Positions 11,227-21,037 of a stretch of DNA of 64,000 nucleotides are shown here, in pieces (the stretch's first letter is position 1; the number at the start of each line of letters is the position of its first letter). This DNA is from Achatina immaculata. Lineage: Eukaryota; Mollusca; Gastropoda; Stylommatophora; Achatinidae. The stretch is taken from positions 9,494,438 through 9,558,437 of the forward strand of contig CM019716.1 in assembly GCA_009760885.1 (NCBI GenBank), read 5' to 3'. Both the position numbers and the translations under genes were made by a program. The notes below the pieces were generated by a model. The model was not told the origin of the DNA, made no database searches, and worked only from the letters and a program-made list of their open reading frames with translations.

Positions 11227-11524
11227 TCTGTCTTCAGTGAGTTTGTGTCTTGTTTTTAACTGTTCTGCTTTGTGCACTGGAATTTTCAGTTTGTCTATTA
11301 TTATGCTTCCATTTATCAAGCATTTTTCTGTTAGGATGGTCTGGGGGCATGCGTTTATATCTTTCTACTGCCTCAATGGTTGACTTTTCGTGTCTTTTAT
11401 CTAATGGCTCTATGTTTGCATCAATTTCACATGCAGCTGTGGGTGTTGATCTCATTACCCCACAAATGAAATGAACGGTTTGGTTCTGGATTTTGTGTAC
11501 AAGAGCTTTTTGATGTTGTGACCT
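10437..11524 (-). pseudogene. LINE RNase H domain (second copy) and upstream linker
   Basis: The 210-codon frame at 10687-11319 contains the linker (MINGSIIIDKLKIPVHKAEQ), then RNase H with HAYTDGSAF, CCSNYDADMQAI, VIFSDSQSAL and TLQWILGHINIRGN, followed at once by TAA where the family continues into a segment carrying the last catalytic Asp (RVDRLAKSG). The usual catalytic Glu is Asp here, whereas the neighbouring copy keeps Glu. At 11234-11455 the linker reads MRSTPTAACEIDANIEPLDK. Inactive remnant. Confidence 0.8.
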
Positions 11525-12055
11525 GTAGGGGGAGGTTGTAATCTATTATAGATCTAACATATCCTGCGTACAATTGTCTGAGTGTAGGGGGAGGTTGTAA
11601 TCTATTATAGATCTAACATATCCTGCGTACAATTGTCTGAGTGTAGGGGGAGGTTGTAATCTATTATAGATCTAACATATCCTGCGTACAGTTGTCTGAG
11701 TGTAGGGGGAGGTTGTAATCTATTATAGATCTAACATATCCTGCGTACAGTTGTCTGAGTGTAGGGGGAGGTTGTAATCTATTATAGATCTAACATATCC
11801 TGCGTACAGTTGTCTGAGTGTAGGGGGAGGTTGTAATCTATTATAGATCTAACATATCCTGCGTACAGTTGTCTGAGTGTAGGGGGAGGTTGTAATCTAT
11901 TATAGATCTAACATATCCTGCGTACAGTTGTCTGAGTGTAGGGGGAGGTTGTAATCTATTATAGATCTAACATATCCTGCGTACAGTTGTCTGAGTGTAG
12001 GGGGAGGTTGTAATCTATTATAGATCTAACATATCCTGCGTACAGTTGTCTGAGT
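11525..12055 (-). repeat. 59-bp minisatellite, 9 units, derived from LINE coding sequence
   Basis: Nine head-to-tail units of exactly 59 bases starting GTAGGGGGAGGTTGTAATCT at 11525. On the minus strand one unit reads TLRQLYAGYVRSIIDYNLPL, the RT-to-RNase H segment that normally occurs once in this LINE (it joins TSWGADKVTLRQLY on one side and LPLQVTTSKSSCTQ on the other). Since 59 is not a multiple of 3, each extra unit shifts the frame. Confidence 0.9.
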
Positions 12056-12616
12056 GTTACTTTGTCAGCACCCCAGGATGTACTTGCAAGTCATTTGATT
12101 AAGTTTAGTCTTTTGGATGCTTTTTCTGCAAGTCCATCCATGAACTCTTTAAAATTCAATTTTCTGTCTAGTTTCACACCAAGGTATATTGGATTTTTTT
12201 CTTTCACGATTTGAGCACCTTCAAGAGTTATTTTCACTTCAATCTTTGCTAGTTTATTGCTAAGAGTGAAGGCTGTATACGTAGTTTTAGTAACACTGAT
12301 CTTCAACTTCCATAAATTGCAACAGGCTGATATGTTGAGGAGGGCTCTATTAAGTCTCCAGCAGCCAGCTGCAGGTCTGTTCCACTAGTCCATATGACAA
12401 GGTCATCGGCAAACATGGCTTTGTGGGTGTTCAACAGGGTGGGGAGATCATTTATAAAGATTAGGAACAAGGTGCAGCTAAGAGCAGAACCTTGTGGCAG
12501 ACCTTCCTCCAGGGTGCATTTGTCTGACAGTCTGTTATTGACCTGAGTTTGTATGGTCCTGTTACTCTGGTAGTTTTTAACCCACTGATACATTTTTCCA
12601 TGTATGCCCATATTTT
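12056..12616 (-). pseudogene. LINE reverse transcriptase, motifs B to E (copy 1)
   Basis: At 12303-12659 the frame contains GIHGKMYQWVKNYQSNRTIQ, GLPQGSALSCTLFLIFINDL (motif B) and AMFADDLVIW (motif C with catalytic Asp pair). At 12091-12306 it continues KTTYTAFTLSNK (D) and IYLGVKLDRKLNFKEFMDGL (E/thumb). The two parts overlap in different frames, so there is a frameshift near 12305. The N-terminal RT half has been replaced by the duplication junction at 12617. Confidence 0.8.
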
Positions 12617-13120
12617 GCATTATCTGTTTCCTTGAATGCTGACCCATCAGTGTATGCATGGATCCAGTCCTTGGGGTAGGATTCTATGGTCTCCAGTGCA
12701 CACAGCTTTAGGGTGTTGGGATCTGATGATTTGTTCACTAATTTGGTCTTGAGTCTGGTGTTGGTTTGAGGAAGTATGTAGTTTGTGTTTGGTGGGATGT
12801 CTGGTACTTTTGTAAGTTCTTCTCTGTCTTCAGTGAGTTTGTGTCTTGTTTTTAACTGTTCTGCTTTGTGCACTGGAATTTTCAGTTTGTCTATTATTAT
12901 GCTTCCATTTATCAAGCATTTTTCTGTTAGGATGGTCTGGGGGCATGCGTTTATATCTTTCTACTGCCTCAATGGTTGACTTTTCGTGTCTTTTATCTAA
13001 TGGCTCTATGTTTGCATCAATTTCACATGCAGCTGTGGGTGTTGATCTCATTACCCCACAAATGAAATGAACGGTTTGGTTCTGGATTTTGTGTACAAGA
13101 GCTTTTTGATGTTGTGACCT
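12617..13120 (-). pseudogene. LINE linker and RNase H N-terminal part (copy 2)
   Basis: Second copy of the segment: MRSTPTAACEIDANIEPLDK at 12830-13051 and the linker plus HAYTDGSAFKETDNA at 12577-12915. The RNase H is cut at the junction after its first catalytic Asp and runs into RT sequence (HTWKNVSVG is a frame-shifted reading of the RT region). No function expected. Confidence 0.75.
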
Positions 13121-13592
13121 GTAGGGGGAGGTTGTAATCTATTATAGATCTAACATATCCTGCGTACAATTGTCTGAGTGTAGGGGGAGGTTGTAATCTA
13201 TTATAGATCTAACATATCCTGCGTACAGTTGTCTGAGTGTAGGGGGAGGTTGTAATCTATTACAGATCTAACATATCCTGCGTACAGTTGTCTGAGTGTA
13301 GGGGGAGGTTGTAATCTATTATAGATCTAACATATCCTGCGTACAGTTGTCTGAGTGTAGGGGGAGGTTGTAATCTATTATAGATCTAACATATCCTGCG
13401 TACAGTTGTCTGAGTGTAGGGGGAGGTTGTAATCTATTATAGATCTAACATATCCTGCGTACAGTTGTCTGAGTGTAGGGGGAGGTTGTAATCTATTATA
13501 GATCTAACATATCCTGCGTACAGTTGTCTGAGTGTAGGGGGAGGTTGTAATCTATTATAGATCTAACATATCCTGTGTACAGTTGTCTGAGT
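13121..13592 (-). repeat. 59-bp minisatellite, 8 units (second copy)
   Basis: Same 59-base unit as the array at 11525-12055, here eight copies, with single-base differences ('attacagatc' in one unit, 'cctgtgtac' in the last). The unit number difference between the two arrays shows that the array changes length independently of the 1.6-kb duplication. Confidence 0.9.
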
Positions 13593-14178
13593 GTTACTTT
13601 GTCAGCACCCCAGGATGTACTTGCAAGTCATTTGATTAAGTTTAGTCTTTTGGATGCTTTTTCTGCAAGTCCATCCATGAACTCTTTAAAATTCAATTTT
13701 CTGTCTAGTTTCACACCAAGGTATATTGGATTTTTTTCTTTCACGATTTGAGCACCTTCAAGAGTTATTTTCACTTCAATCTTTGCTAGTTTATTGCTAA
13801 GAGTGAAGGCTGTATACGTAGTTTTACTAACATTGATCTTCAACTTCCATAAATTGCAATAGGCTGATATGGTGAGGAGGGCTCTATTAAGTCTCCAGCA
13901 GCCAGCTGCAGGTCTGTTCCACTAGTCCATATGACAAGGTCATCGGCAAACATGGCTTTGTGGGTGTTCAACAGGGTGGGGAGATCATTTATAAAGATTA
14001 GGAACAAGGTGCAGCTAAGAGCAGAACCTTGTGGCAGACCTTCCTCCAGGGTGCATTTGTCTGACAGTCTGTTATTGACCTGAGTTTGTATGGTCCTGTT
14101 ACTCTGGTAGTTTTTAACCCACTGATACATTTTTCCATGTATGCCCATATTTTGCATTTTAACAGTAGGCCTTTCCAC
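13593..14178 (-). pseudogene. LINE reverse transcriptase, motifs B to E (copy 2)
   Basis: At 13840-14178: GIHGKMYQWVKNYQSNRTIQ, GLPQGSALSCTLFLIFINDL (B), AMFADDLVIW (C). At 13628-13843: VSKTTYTAFTLSNK (D) and IYLGVKLDRKLNFKEF (E). This copy is still attached on its 5' side to the motif A sequence, which has been amplified into the 37-bp array that begins at 14180. Confidence 0.8.
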
Positions 14179-14179
14179 T

Positions 14180-15925
14180 AGACTCTGTCAAATGCCTGCT
14201 GGAAGTCTATAAAGACAGACTCTGTCAAATGCCTGCTGGAAGTCTATAAAGACAGACTCTGTCATATGCCTGGTGGAAGTCTATAAAGACAGACCCTGTC
14301 ATATGCCTCCTGGAAGTCTACAAAGACAGACCCTGTCAAATGCCTGCTGGAAGTCTACAAAGACAGACTCTGTCATATGCCTGGTGGAAGTCTACAAAGA
14401 CAGACTCTGTCATATGCCTGCTGGAAGTCTACAAAGACAGACCCTGTCAAATGCCTGCTGGAAGTCTATAAAGACAGACCCTGTCAAATGCCTGCTGGAA
14501 GTCTACAAAGACAGACTCTGTCATATGCCTGGTGGAAGTCTACAAAGACAGACTCTGTCATATGCCTGCTGGAAGTCTACAAAGACAGACTCTGTCATAT
14601 GCCTGCTGGAAGTCTACAAAGACAGACTCTGTCATATGCCTGGTGGAAGTCTACAAAGACAGACTCTGTCATATGCCTGGTGGAAGTCTACAAAGACAGA
14701 CTCTGTCATATGCCTGCTGGAAGTCTACAAAGACAGACCCTGTCAAATGCCTGGTGGAAGTCTACAAAGACAGACCCTGTCAAATGCCTGGTGGAAGTCT
14801 ATAAAGACAGACCCTGTCAAATGCCCGCTGGAAGTCTACAAAGACAGACTCTGTCATATGCCTGGTGGAAGTCTACAAAGACAGACCCTGTCAAATGCCT
14901 GGTGGAAGTCTATAAAGACAGACCCTGTCAAATGCCTGCTGGAAGTCTACAAAGACAGACTCTGTCATATGCCTGCTGGAAGTCTACAAAGACAGACTCT
15001 GTCATATGCCTGCTGGAAGTCTACAAAGACAGACTCTGTCATATGCCTGCTGGAAGTCTACAAAGACAGACTCTGTCATATGCCTGCTGGAAGTCTACAA
15101 AGACAGACTCTGTCATATGCCTGCTGGAAGTCTACAAAGACAGACCCTGTCAAATGCCTGCTGGAAGTCTACAAAGACAGACTCTGTCATATGCCTGCTG
15201 GAAGTCTACAAAGACAGACTCTGTCATATACCTGGTGGAAGTCTACAAAGACAGACTCTGTCATATACCTGGTGGAAGTCTACAAAGACAGACCCTGTCA
15301 AATGCCTGCTGGAAGTCTACAAAGACAGACTCTGTCATATGCCTGCTGGAAGTCTACAAAGACAGACCCTGTCAAATGCCTGCTGGAAGTCTACAAAGAC
15401 AGACTCTGTCATATGCCTGCTGGAAGTCTACAAAGACAGACCCTGTCATATGCCTGCTGGAAGTCTACAAAGACAGACTCTGTCATATGCCTGCTGGAAG
15501 TCTACAAAGACAGACTCTGTCATATGCCTACTGGAAGTCTACAAAGACAGACTCTGTCATATGCCTGCTGGAAGTCTACAAAGACAGACTCTGTCATATG
15601 CCTGCTGGAAGTCTACAAAGACAGACTCTGTCATATGCCTGCTGGAAGTCTACAAAGACAGACTATGTCATATGCCTGCTGGAAGTCTACAAAGACAGAC
15701 TCTGTCATATGCCTGGTGGAAGTCTACAAAGACAGACTCTGTCAAATGCCTGGTGGAAGTCTACAAAGACAGACTCTGTCATATGCCTGCTGGAAGTCTA
15801 CAAAGACAGACTCTGTCATATGCCTGCTGGAAGTCTACAAAGACAGACTCTGTCATATGCCTGGTGGAAGTCTACAAAGACAGACTCTGTCATATGCCTG
15901 CTGGAAGTCTACAAAGATGGGTACT
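14180..15925 (-). repeat. 37-bp minisatellite, ~47 units, derived from RT motif A
   Basis: Units of 37 bases with core TGCCTGCTGGAAGTCTACAA. On the minus strand a unit reads VFVDFQQAYDRV, which is the LINE's RT motif A including the first catalytic Asp. At the right edge (15900-15960) the repeat joins naturally to the upstream RT segment, and at the left edge to MQNMGIHGKMYQW, so the array sits exactly where motif A belongs. Main variants: tcata/tcaaa, ctgctgg/ctggtgg, gactc/gaccc. The long plus-strand frames (583 and 516 codons, repeats of GSLQRQTLSYACWKS) are repeat shadows. Confidence 0.9.
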
Positions 15926-16250
15926 GAGTTTCTCTTGTGTAAAAAAATTTTTTACTTTAAGCGAGGAGAAATAGCTGATCTTCGGTTCTTGATCTTTTGC
16001 GACAGCCTGCCTGAAAGTTACTGAGGGACCCCGAGGATTCCAACCTCCGGTACAGCCTGTTGTTAAACATTTGTTCTGCTAGTTTACCAATGTTGGAAGT
16101 CAGTAAGATTGGTCTAAAGTTTTTTAGGTCATCTTCTGGCTTTTCTTTTTTCAGGATAGGTCTAACTATGGCTGTCTTCCAAGATTTTGGTAGTACTCCA
16201 CTTTGCCAGGTCTTGTTAATGAAGTTGAGCAATGTGGACTTTCCTACAGG
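15926..16250 (-). pseudogene. LINE reverse transcriptase, N-terminal palm/fingers
   Basis: Frame 15957-16232 reads NFINKTWQSGVLPKSWKTAI, PILKKEKPEDDLKNFRPILL, TSNIGKLAEQMFNNRLY and NFQAGCRKRSRTEDQLFLLA. This is the RT region just upstream of motif A (the 'P-I-L-K...RPI.L' block and the 'QAGF..' block; here QAGC). The sequence then runs RRSAISPRLK and a stop before reaching motif A. It is the 5'-most sense part of this LINE copy; no endonuclease is present. Confidence 0.8.
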
Positions 16251-16500
16251 ATGGGGAAAGTCTGATGGAAATTGACTATGGGTCTCTACAACAATGGCTA
16301 TCAGAATGAGGCAAACAAAGCATCCAGCAGACTATAGATGGCGGGGAATGGACATCATTGAAGCACCATCAGATCCCTCATCCAAAAGTCTCTGTGAAAC
16401 TGTCTCAAAGCTGTCGGGTGGGCCAGTGTTGCACTCTGGGCCTGATCTCAGCTTCTCACTGGAAAGGCCTCCTGGGTATGAAAGAAAGACTTAGGACAAA
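16250..16500 (+). mobile_element. Inverted 5' UTR piece of an RNase-H LINE
   Basis: This plus-strand sequence ('tctacaacaatggctatcag', 'gatggcggggaatggaca', 'gtctctgtgaaactgtctca') closely resembles the 5' UTR of the plus-strand LINE at 37140-37400. Here it is joined head-to-head to a minus-strand RT fragment, and satellite sequence follows it. This is the structure expected from twin-priming, where the 5' part of a LINE is inserted in inverted orientation. Confidence 0.6.
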
Positions 16501-16530
16501 AACCCCAATATGAAAATGTCCGAAACAAAA

Positions 16531-16577
16531 AAGGAGATTTGTAAAGAGATATATAAACAGTAAGGAGATATATTTTA
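16531..16577. repeat. Satellite scrap flanking the LINE
   Basis: 'aaggagatttgtaaagagat' and 'aaacagtaaggagatatatt' are two or three diverged units of the 19-bp satellite that lies left of the LINE at 9382. It marks the right edge of the LINE insertion. From 16578 to 16785 the sequence is unique and nothing is recognised. Confidence 0.7.
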
Positions 16578-16785
16578 GGGGTCTTGATTGAACAATTCCA
16601 TTTCTTAAAATATCACAAGAGTATCTCACAATAAGGAGAGCACACCAACTATTTCCTACATTCTACTTGCGTTACTCAACTTGCTTGTCCTAACAAGGAC
16701 AAAACCTGACAACTACTTGTAGCCAGAAATCTAACCAGGGAAAACACTTCAAGGATCTACACGACTTCCATCTCAGTCCTACTCG

Positions 16786-17240
16786 GAATATTCATTCATT
16801 TGCTTGTCCCTTGCGGAACTTTGCCTCCCAAACAGCACTCCTGTAGGCCTCTCGGTTGTGAGCAAGATGGCCTGCTGCTGTTGCATCCATTTCCAGATCG
16901 TCAACGATGTCTTGCAGCCATCTTAGTCTTGGTCTTCCTCTTTTTCTTTCTCCCATTATGTATCCTTCCAATATGGTCTTCTCTAAATTATGATGACGTT
17001 TAATGTGTCCAAAATATTTAAGTTTTCTCTCTTTAATCCTCCTCACTAGCCAGCCCTCTTCAATATTAAGCTCTTGTAGTATAGATATATTTGTTCTTTT
17101 TTGTGTCCACGATATTTGGAGAACTCTTCTGTAGCATTTACATTCAAAGGCATTTATGTGTTTCTCAGCTGTTTTGTTAAGTGTCCAGGTCTCACAGGCA
17201 TATGTTGCGATGGGAAAGATGCATGCCCTTAAAAATCGGA
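16786..17240 (-). pseudogene. 5'-truncated RTE-type LINE: C-terminal coding end
   Basis: Open minus-strand frame reading FLRACIFPIATYACETWTLN, KTAEKHINAFECKCYRRVLQ, NISILQELNIEEGWLVRRIK, FGHIKRHHNLEKTILEGYIM, RGRPRLRWLQDIVDDLEMDA and ending GQANE-TGA. The basic RGRPR block and the 'YACETW' block are typical of the C-terminus of RTE endonuclease-reverse transcriptases. The stop codon lies inside the (TGAA)n tail at 16784-16794. The element is truncated at about 17240, before the RT motifs. Related fragments: 18777-19231, 61350-62055, 62518-62750 and 63483-64000. Confidence 0.8.
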
Positions 17241-17274
17241 ATAACTGGCTCGAAATCTCTATCTGATAATATCA

Positions 17275-17884
17275 AGCTCTGCTCGTCATGTTGCGTTTTC
17301 TACTCTGTTCATCACGTTGTGTTTTCTACTCTGTTCATCATGTTGCGTTTTCTGTTCTGTTCATCATGTTGTGTTTTCTGTTCTGTTCATCATGTTGTGT
17401 TTTCTGCTCTGTTCATCATGTTGAGTTTTCTACTCTGTTCATCATGTTGCGTTTTCTGCTCTGTTCATCATGTTGTGCTTTCTGCTCTGTTCATCATGTT
17501 GCGTTTTCTGTTCTGTTCATCATGTTGTGTTTTCTGTTCTGTTCATCATGTTGCGTTTTCTGCTCTGTTCATCATGTTGCGTTTTCTGTTCTGTTCATCA
17601 TGTTGCGTTTTCTGTTCTGTTCATCATGTTGCATTTTCTGTTCTGTTCATCATGTTGTGTTTTCTGCTCTGTTCATCATGTTGCGTTTTCTGTTCTGTTC
17701 ATCATGTTGCGTTTTCTGTTCTGTTCATCATGTTGTGTTTTCTGCTCTGTTCATCATGTTGTGTTTTCTGTTCTGTTCATCATGTTGTGTTTTCTGCTCT
17801 GTTCATCATGTTGCATTTTCTGTTCTGTTCATCATGTTGCGTTTTCTGTTCTGTTCATCATGTTGTGTTTTCTGCTCTGTTCAT
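17275..17884. repeat. 26-bp minisatellite, ~23 units
   Basis: Unit core TGTTCATCATGTTGCGTTTT plus CTGTTC, 26 bases, alternating tgcg/tgtg and gttct/gctct variants. Begins just outside the truncated end of the RTE fragment. The Phe/Leu/Cys/Ser-rich open frames across it on the plus strand are artefacts of the repeat. Confidence 0.9.
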
Positions 17885-17925
17885 ATGCCTGCTGGAAGTC
17901 TACAAAGATGGGTACTGAGTTTCTC

Positions 17926-18530
17926 TTGTGTAAAAAAATTTTTTACTTTAAGCGAGGAGAAATAGCTGATCTTCGGTTCTTGATCTTTTGCGACAGCCTG
18001 CCTGAAAGTTACTGAGGGACCCCGAGGATTCCAACCTCCGGTACAGCCTGTTGTTAAACATTTGTTCTGCTAGTTTACCAATGTTGGAAGTCAGTAAGAT
18101 TGGTCTAAAGTTTTTTAGGTCATCTTCTGGCTTTTCTTTTTTCAGGATAGGTCTAACTATGGCTGTCTTCCAAGATTTTGGTAGTACTCCACTTTGCCAG
18201 GTCTTGTTAATGAAGTTGAGCAATGTGGACTTTCCTACAGGATGGGGAAAGTCTGATGGAAATTGACTATGGGTCTCTACAACAATGGCTATCAGAATGA
18301 GGCAAACAAAGCATCCAGCAGACTATAGATGGCGGGGAATGGACATCATTGAAGCACCATCAGATCCCTCATCCAAAAGTCTCTGTGAAACTGTCTCAAA
18401 GCTGTCGGGTGGGCCAGTGCTGCACTCTGGGCCTGATCTCAGCTTCTCACTGGAAAGGCCTCCTGGGTATGAAAGAAAGACTTAGGACAAAAACCCCAAT
18501 ATGAAAATGTCCGAAACAAAAAAGGAGATT
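17926..18530 (-). pseudogene. Second copy of LINE RT fragment and inverted 5' UTR
   Basis: Duplicate of 15935-16540 produced by the 1991-bp tandem duplication. The RT frame at 17948-18223 is the same as in copy 1 (PILKKEKPEDDLKNFRPILL), and the inverted 5' UTR at about 18241-18490 differs by single bases. Confidence 0.8.
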
Positions 18531-18776
18531 TGTAAAGAGATATATAAACAGTAAGGAGATATATTTTAGGGCTCTTGATTGAACAATTCCATTTCTTAAA
18601 ATATCACAAGAGTATCTCACAATAAGGAGAGCACACCAACTATTTCCTACATCCTACTTGCGTTACTCAACTTGCTTGTCCTAACAAGGACAAAACCTGA
18701 CAACTACTTGTAGCCAGAAATCTAACCAGGGAAAACACTTCAAGGATCTACACGACTTTCATCTCAGTCCTACTCG

Positions 18777-19231
18777 GAATATTCATTCATTTGCTTGTCC
18801 CTTGCGGAACTTTGCCTCCCAAACAGCACTCCTGTAGGCCTCTCGGTTGTCAGCAAGATGGCCTGCTGCTGTTGCATCCATTTGCAGATCGTCAACGATG
18901 TCTTGCAGCCATCTTCGTCTTGGTCTTCCTCTTTTTCTTTCTCCCATTATGTATCCTTCCAATACGGTCTTCTCTAAATTATGATGACGTTTAATGTGTC
19001 CAAAATATTTAAGTTTTCTCTCTTTAATCCTCCTCACTAGCCAGCCTTCTTCAATATTAAGCTCTTGTAGTATAGATATATTTGTTCTTTTTTGTGTCCA
19101 CGATATTTGGAGAACTCTTCTGTAGCATTTACATTCAAAGGCATTTATGTGTTTCTCAGCTGTTTTGTTAAGTGTCCAGGTCTCACAGGCATATGTTGCG
19201 ATGGGAAAGATGCATGCCCTTAAAAATCGGA
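18777..19231 (-). pseudogene. Second copy of the 5'-truncated RTE fragment
   Basis: Duplicate of 16786-17240 with several coding differences (LQMDA for LEMDA, HLADN for HLAHN, RPRRRW for RPRLRW). It keeps an open frame to GQANE-TGA in the (TGAA)n tail. Confidence 0.8.
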
Positions 19232-19265
19232 ATAACTGGCTTGAAATCTCTATCTGATAATATCA

Positions 19266-19926
19266 AGCTCTGCTCGTCATGTTGCGTTTTCTACTCTGTT
19301 CATCATGTTGTGTTTTCTACTCTGTTCATCATGTTGCGTTTTCTGTTCTGTTCATCATGTTGTGTTTTCTGTTCTGTTCATCATGTTGTGTTTTCTGCTC
19401 TGTTCATCATGTTGCGTTTTCTACTCTGTTCATCATGTTGCGTTTTCTGCTCTGTTCATCATGTTGTGCTTTCTGCTCTGTTCATCATGTTGCGTTTTCT
19501 GTTCTGTTCATCATGTTGTGTTTTCTGTTCTGTTCATCATGTTGTGTTTTCTGCTCTGTTCATCATGTTGCGTTTTCTGTTCTGTTCATCATGTTGCGTT
19601 TTCTGTTCTGTTCATCATGTTGTGTTTTCTGCTCTGTTCATCATGTTGCGTTTTCTGTTCTGTTCATCATGTTGCGTTTTCTGTTCTGTTCATCATGTTG
19701 TGTTTTCTGTTCTGTTCATCATGTTGCGTTTTCTGTTCTGTTCATCATGTTGCGTTTTCTGTTCTGTTCATCATGTTGTGTTTTCTGCTTTGTTCATCAT
19801 GTTGTGTTTTCTGTTCTGTTCATCATGTTGTGTTTTCTGCTCCGTTCATCATGTTGTGTTTTCTGTTCTGTTCATCATGTTGTGTTTTCTGTTCTGTTCA
19901 TCATGTTGTGTTTTCTACTCTGTTCC
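19266..19926. repeat. 26-bp minisatellite, ~25 units (second copy)
   Basis: Same unit as at 17275-17884 but about two units longer and with its own arrangement of variants, so it has changed since the duplication. It ends at 'tctgttcc' and unique sequence follows. Confidence 0.9.
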
Positions 19927-20544
19927 AGAAATCAGTTTTATAACCTCTCCTCTAAACTCCTGTGCAAATTACTTTCACACATGTTTCTCACTCGCACAAA
20001 TTCCACTACGGACTCTAACCTTACTCTAGTGTCATAAAACTTTCTCTAGTGTACTATAACCTTACTCTAGTTTCACTAAACTTTCTCTAGTGTACTATAA
20101 CCTTACTCTAGTTTCACTAAACTTTCTTTAGTGTACTAAACTACCCTAACACTGAGAACTAGAAACATCGTTTCCCACGAGATTTTTTACTCCTAGGTTC
20201 ATGTGAGCACTAAACAGACACTCAGGGGGAAAGTACTACAAGTATTCGTACTTTTCTTGGTTATTGCCCTTACACTATGACTGGGTTATTATAACATTAA
20301 AGATTTATGTGATTAAATTTTTTCGGGAGGCATCTGAATGTTTAGAGAACAAGAGTGCAATGAACCTTGAAAAATAGTCAACAAATTATTTTGATACAAA
20401 CCTCTGTTTGCCAGATTCTTATCTAAAATCACAACAGGCAACAAATTTACTGAAGACGGGAATATCATAGACAGCCAAATGTCAGTGGATTATAGTGTGT
20501 AGCTCTTACTTGTGGGAAGATTAGAATCTTTTGAAAGATATGTA
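19927..20544. other. Unique AT-rich sequence with a short 41-bp repeat
   Basis: Around 20022-20140 the block 'cactaaactttctctagtgt' with 'actataaccttactctagtt' repeats about three times. The remainder shows no ORF, splice-site pair or element similarity that I recognise. Confidence 0.5.
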
Positions 20545-20814
20545 TCAACTTTCATATTACACAAGATATATGTATTACATCTTCACTTTACACAAGATAT
20601 ATGTATCACACCACTACATTACACAACATATATGTATCACACCTTCACATTACACAAGATACATGTATCTCACCTTCACATTACACAAGATACATGTATC
20701 TCACCTTCACATTACACAAGATACATGTATCTCACCTTCACATTACACAAGATACATGTATCTCACCTTCACATTACACAAGATACATGTATCTCACCTT
20801 CACATTACACAGTG
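20545..20814. repeat. 31-bp minisatellite with palindromic core, ~8 units
   Basis: Units of 31 bases with core 'acacaagatacatgtatctc'. Each of the five or six right-hand units contains the perfect palindrome AGATACATGTATCT; left-hand units have 'atatatgtat'. The His/Ser/Thr-rich open frames are repeat shadows. Bases 20815-21037 hold a 25-bp repeat ('tatgacatcataaacatggg', about 2.5 copies near 20884-20945) and no gene. Confidence 0.85.
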
Positions 20815-21037
20815 CCATGAGAGATCTTATCTAGGGTACTTTGTGATGCCCTATGTCAACAGATTAGTTATTCAGGTCAGACATATGACATCATAAACAT
20901 GGGCTAATCTTATGACATCATAAACATGGGCTAATTTTATGACATCAACTGTTTAAATTGTGGCTCAGTGACAGCTGTTTAAATTGTAGTTCTGAGGTGG
21001 TTCAGATATGGCTCAGTCTTATATCCTCCTCGTACCG

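Larger units (their letters stand above)
11021..14158. repeat. ~1.6-kb tandem duplication inside the LINE (2 copies)
   Basis: Copy 1 is about 11021-12616 and copy 2 about 12617-14158, both starting 'gcattatctgtttccttgaa'. Copy 2 is shorter mainly because its 59-bp array has 8 instead of 9 units. The junction lies at 'catattttgcattatctg', where the RT-side sequence 'catattttgcat' and the RNase H-side 'catattctgcat' resemble each other, suggesting microhomology-driven joining. RT and RNase H order is therefore duplicated along the minus strand. Confidence 0.85.
9383..16530 (-). mobile_element. RNase-H-carrying LINE (I/Nimb-like), rearranged, with inverted 5' end
   Basis: Minus-strand LINE with RT, RNase H and a C-terminal Cys-His motif, ending in a (GTCAAA)n-type tail at 9383-9398. 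Satellite sequence lies on both sides: AAGGAGATATGT at 9371-9382 and AAGGAGATTTGT at 16531-16542 look like a 12-base target-site duplication with one mismatch. Inside, two tandem duplications (790 and ~1596 bp) and two minisatellites (59 and 37 bp) have enlarged it. The last ~250 bases (16250-16500) are 5' UTR sequence in the opposite orientation. The clade name is an inference from domain order. Confidence 0.75.
15890..19926. repeat. 1991-bp tandem duplication (2 copies)
   Basis: Copy 1 is about 15890-17882 and copy 2 about 17883-19926 (step 1991). Each contains one 37-bp repeat unit, an RT fragment, the inverted LINE 5' UTR, a satellite scrap, an RTE fragment and a 26-bp array. The junction at 17880-17890 ('gttcatatgcctgctgg') fuses the 26-bp array of copy 1 to the last 37-bp unit of copy 2; both parents share 'tcat'. 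Only scattered substitutions separate the copies. Confidence 0.85.

Noticed and set aside
14180..15925. Regular repeats that resemble a CRISPR array
   Set aside because: Units are contiguous with no unique spacers, the genome is eukaryotic, and the unit is explained by RT motif A sequence.
14273..16024. Plus-strand frame of 583 codons (GSLQRQTLSYACWKS repeats)
   Set aside because: Antisense shadow of the 37-bp array derived from the LINE RT; three overlapping frames are open across the same repeat.
17181..20029. Plus-strand Phe/Leu/Cys/Ser-rich frames that look like membrane proteins
   Set aside because: Products of the 26-bp array; they begin in antisense RTE sequence.
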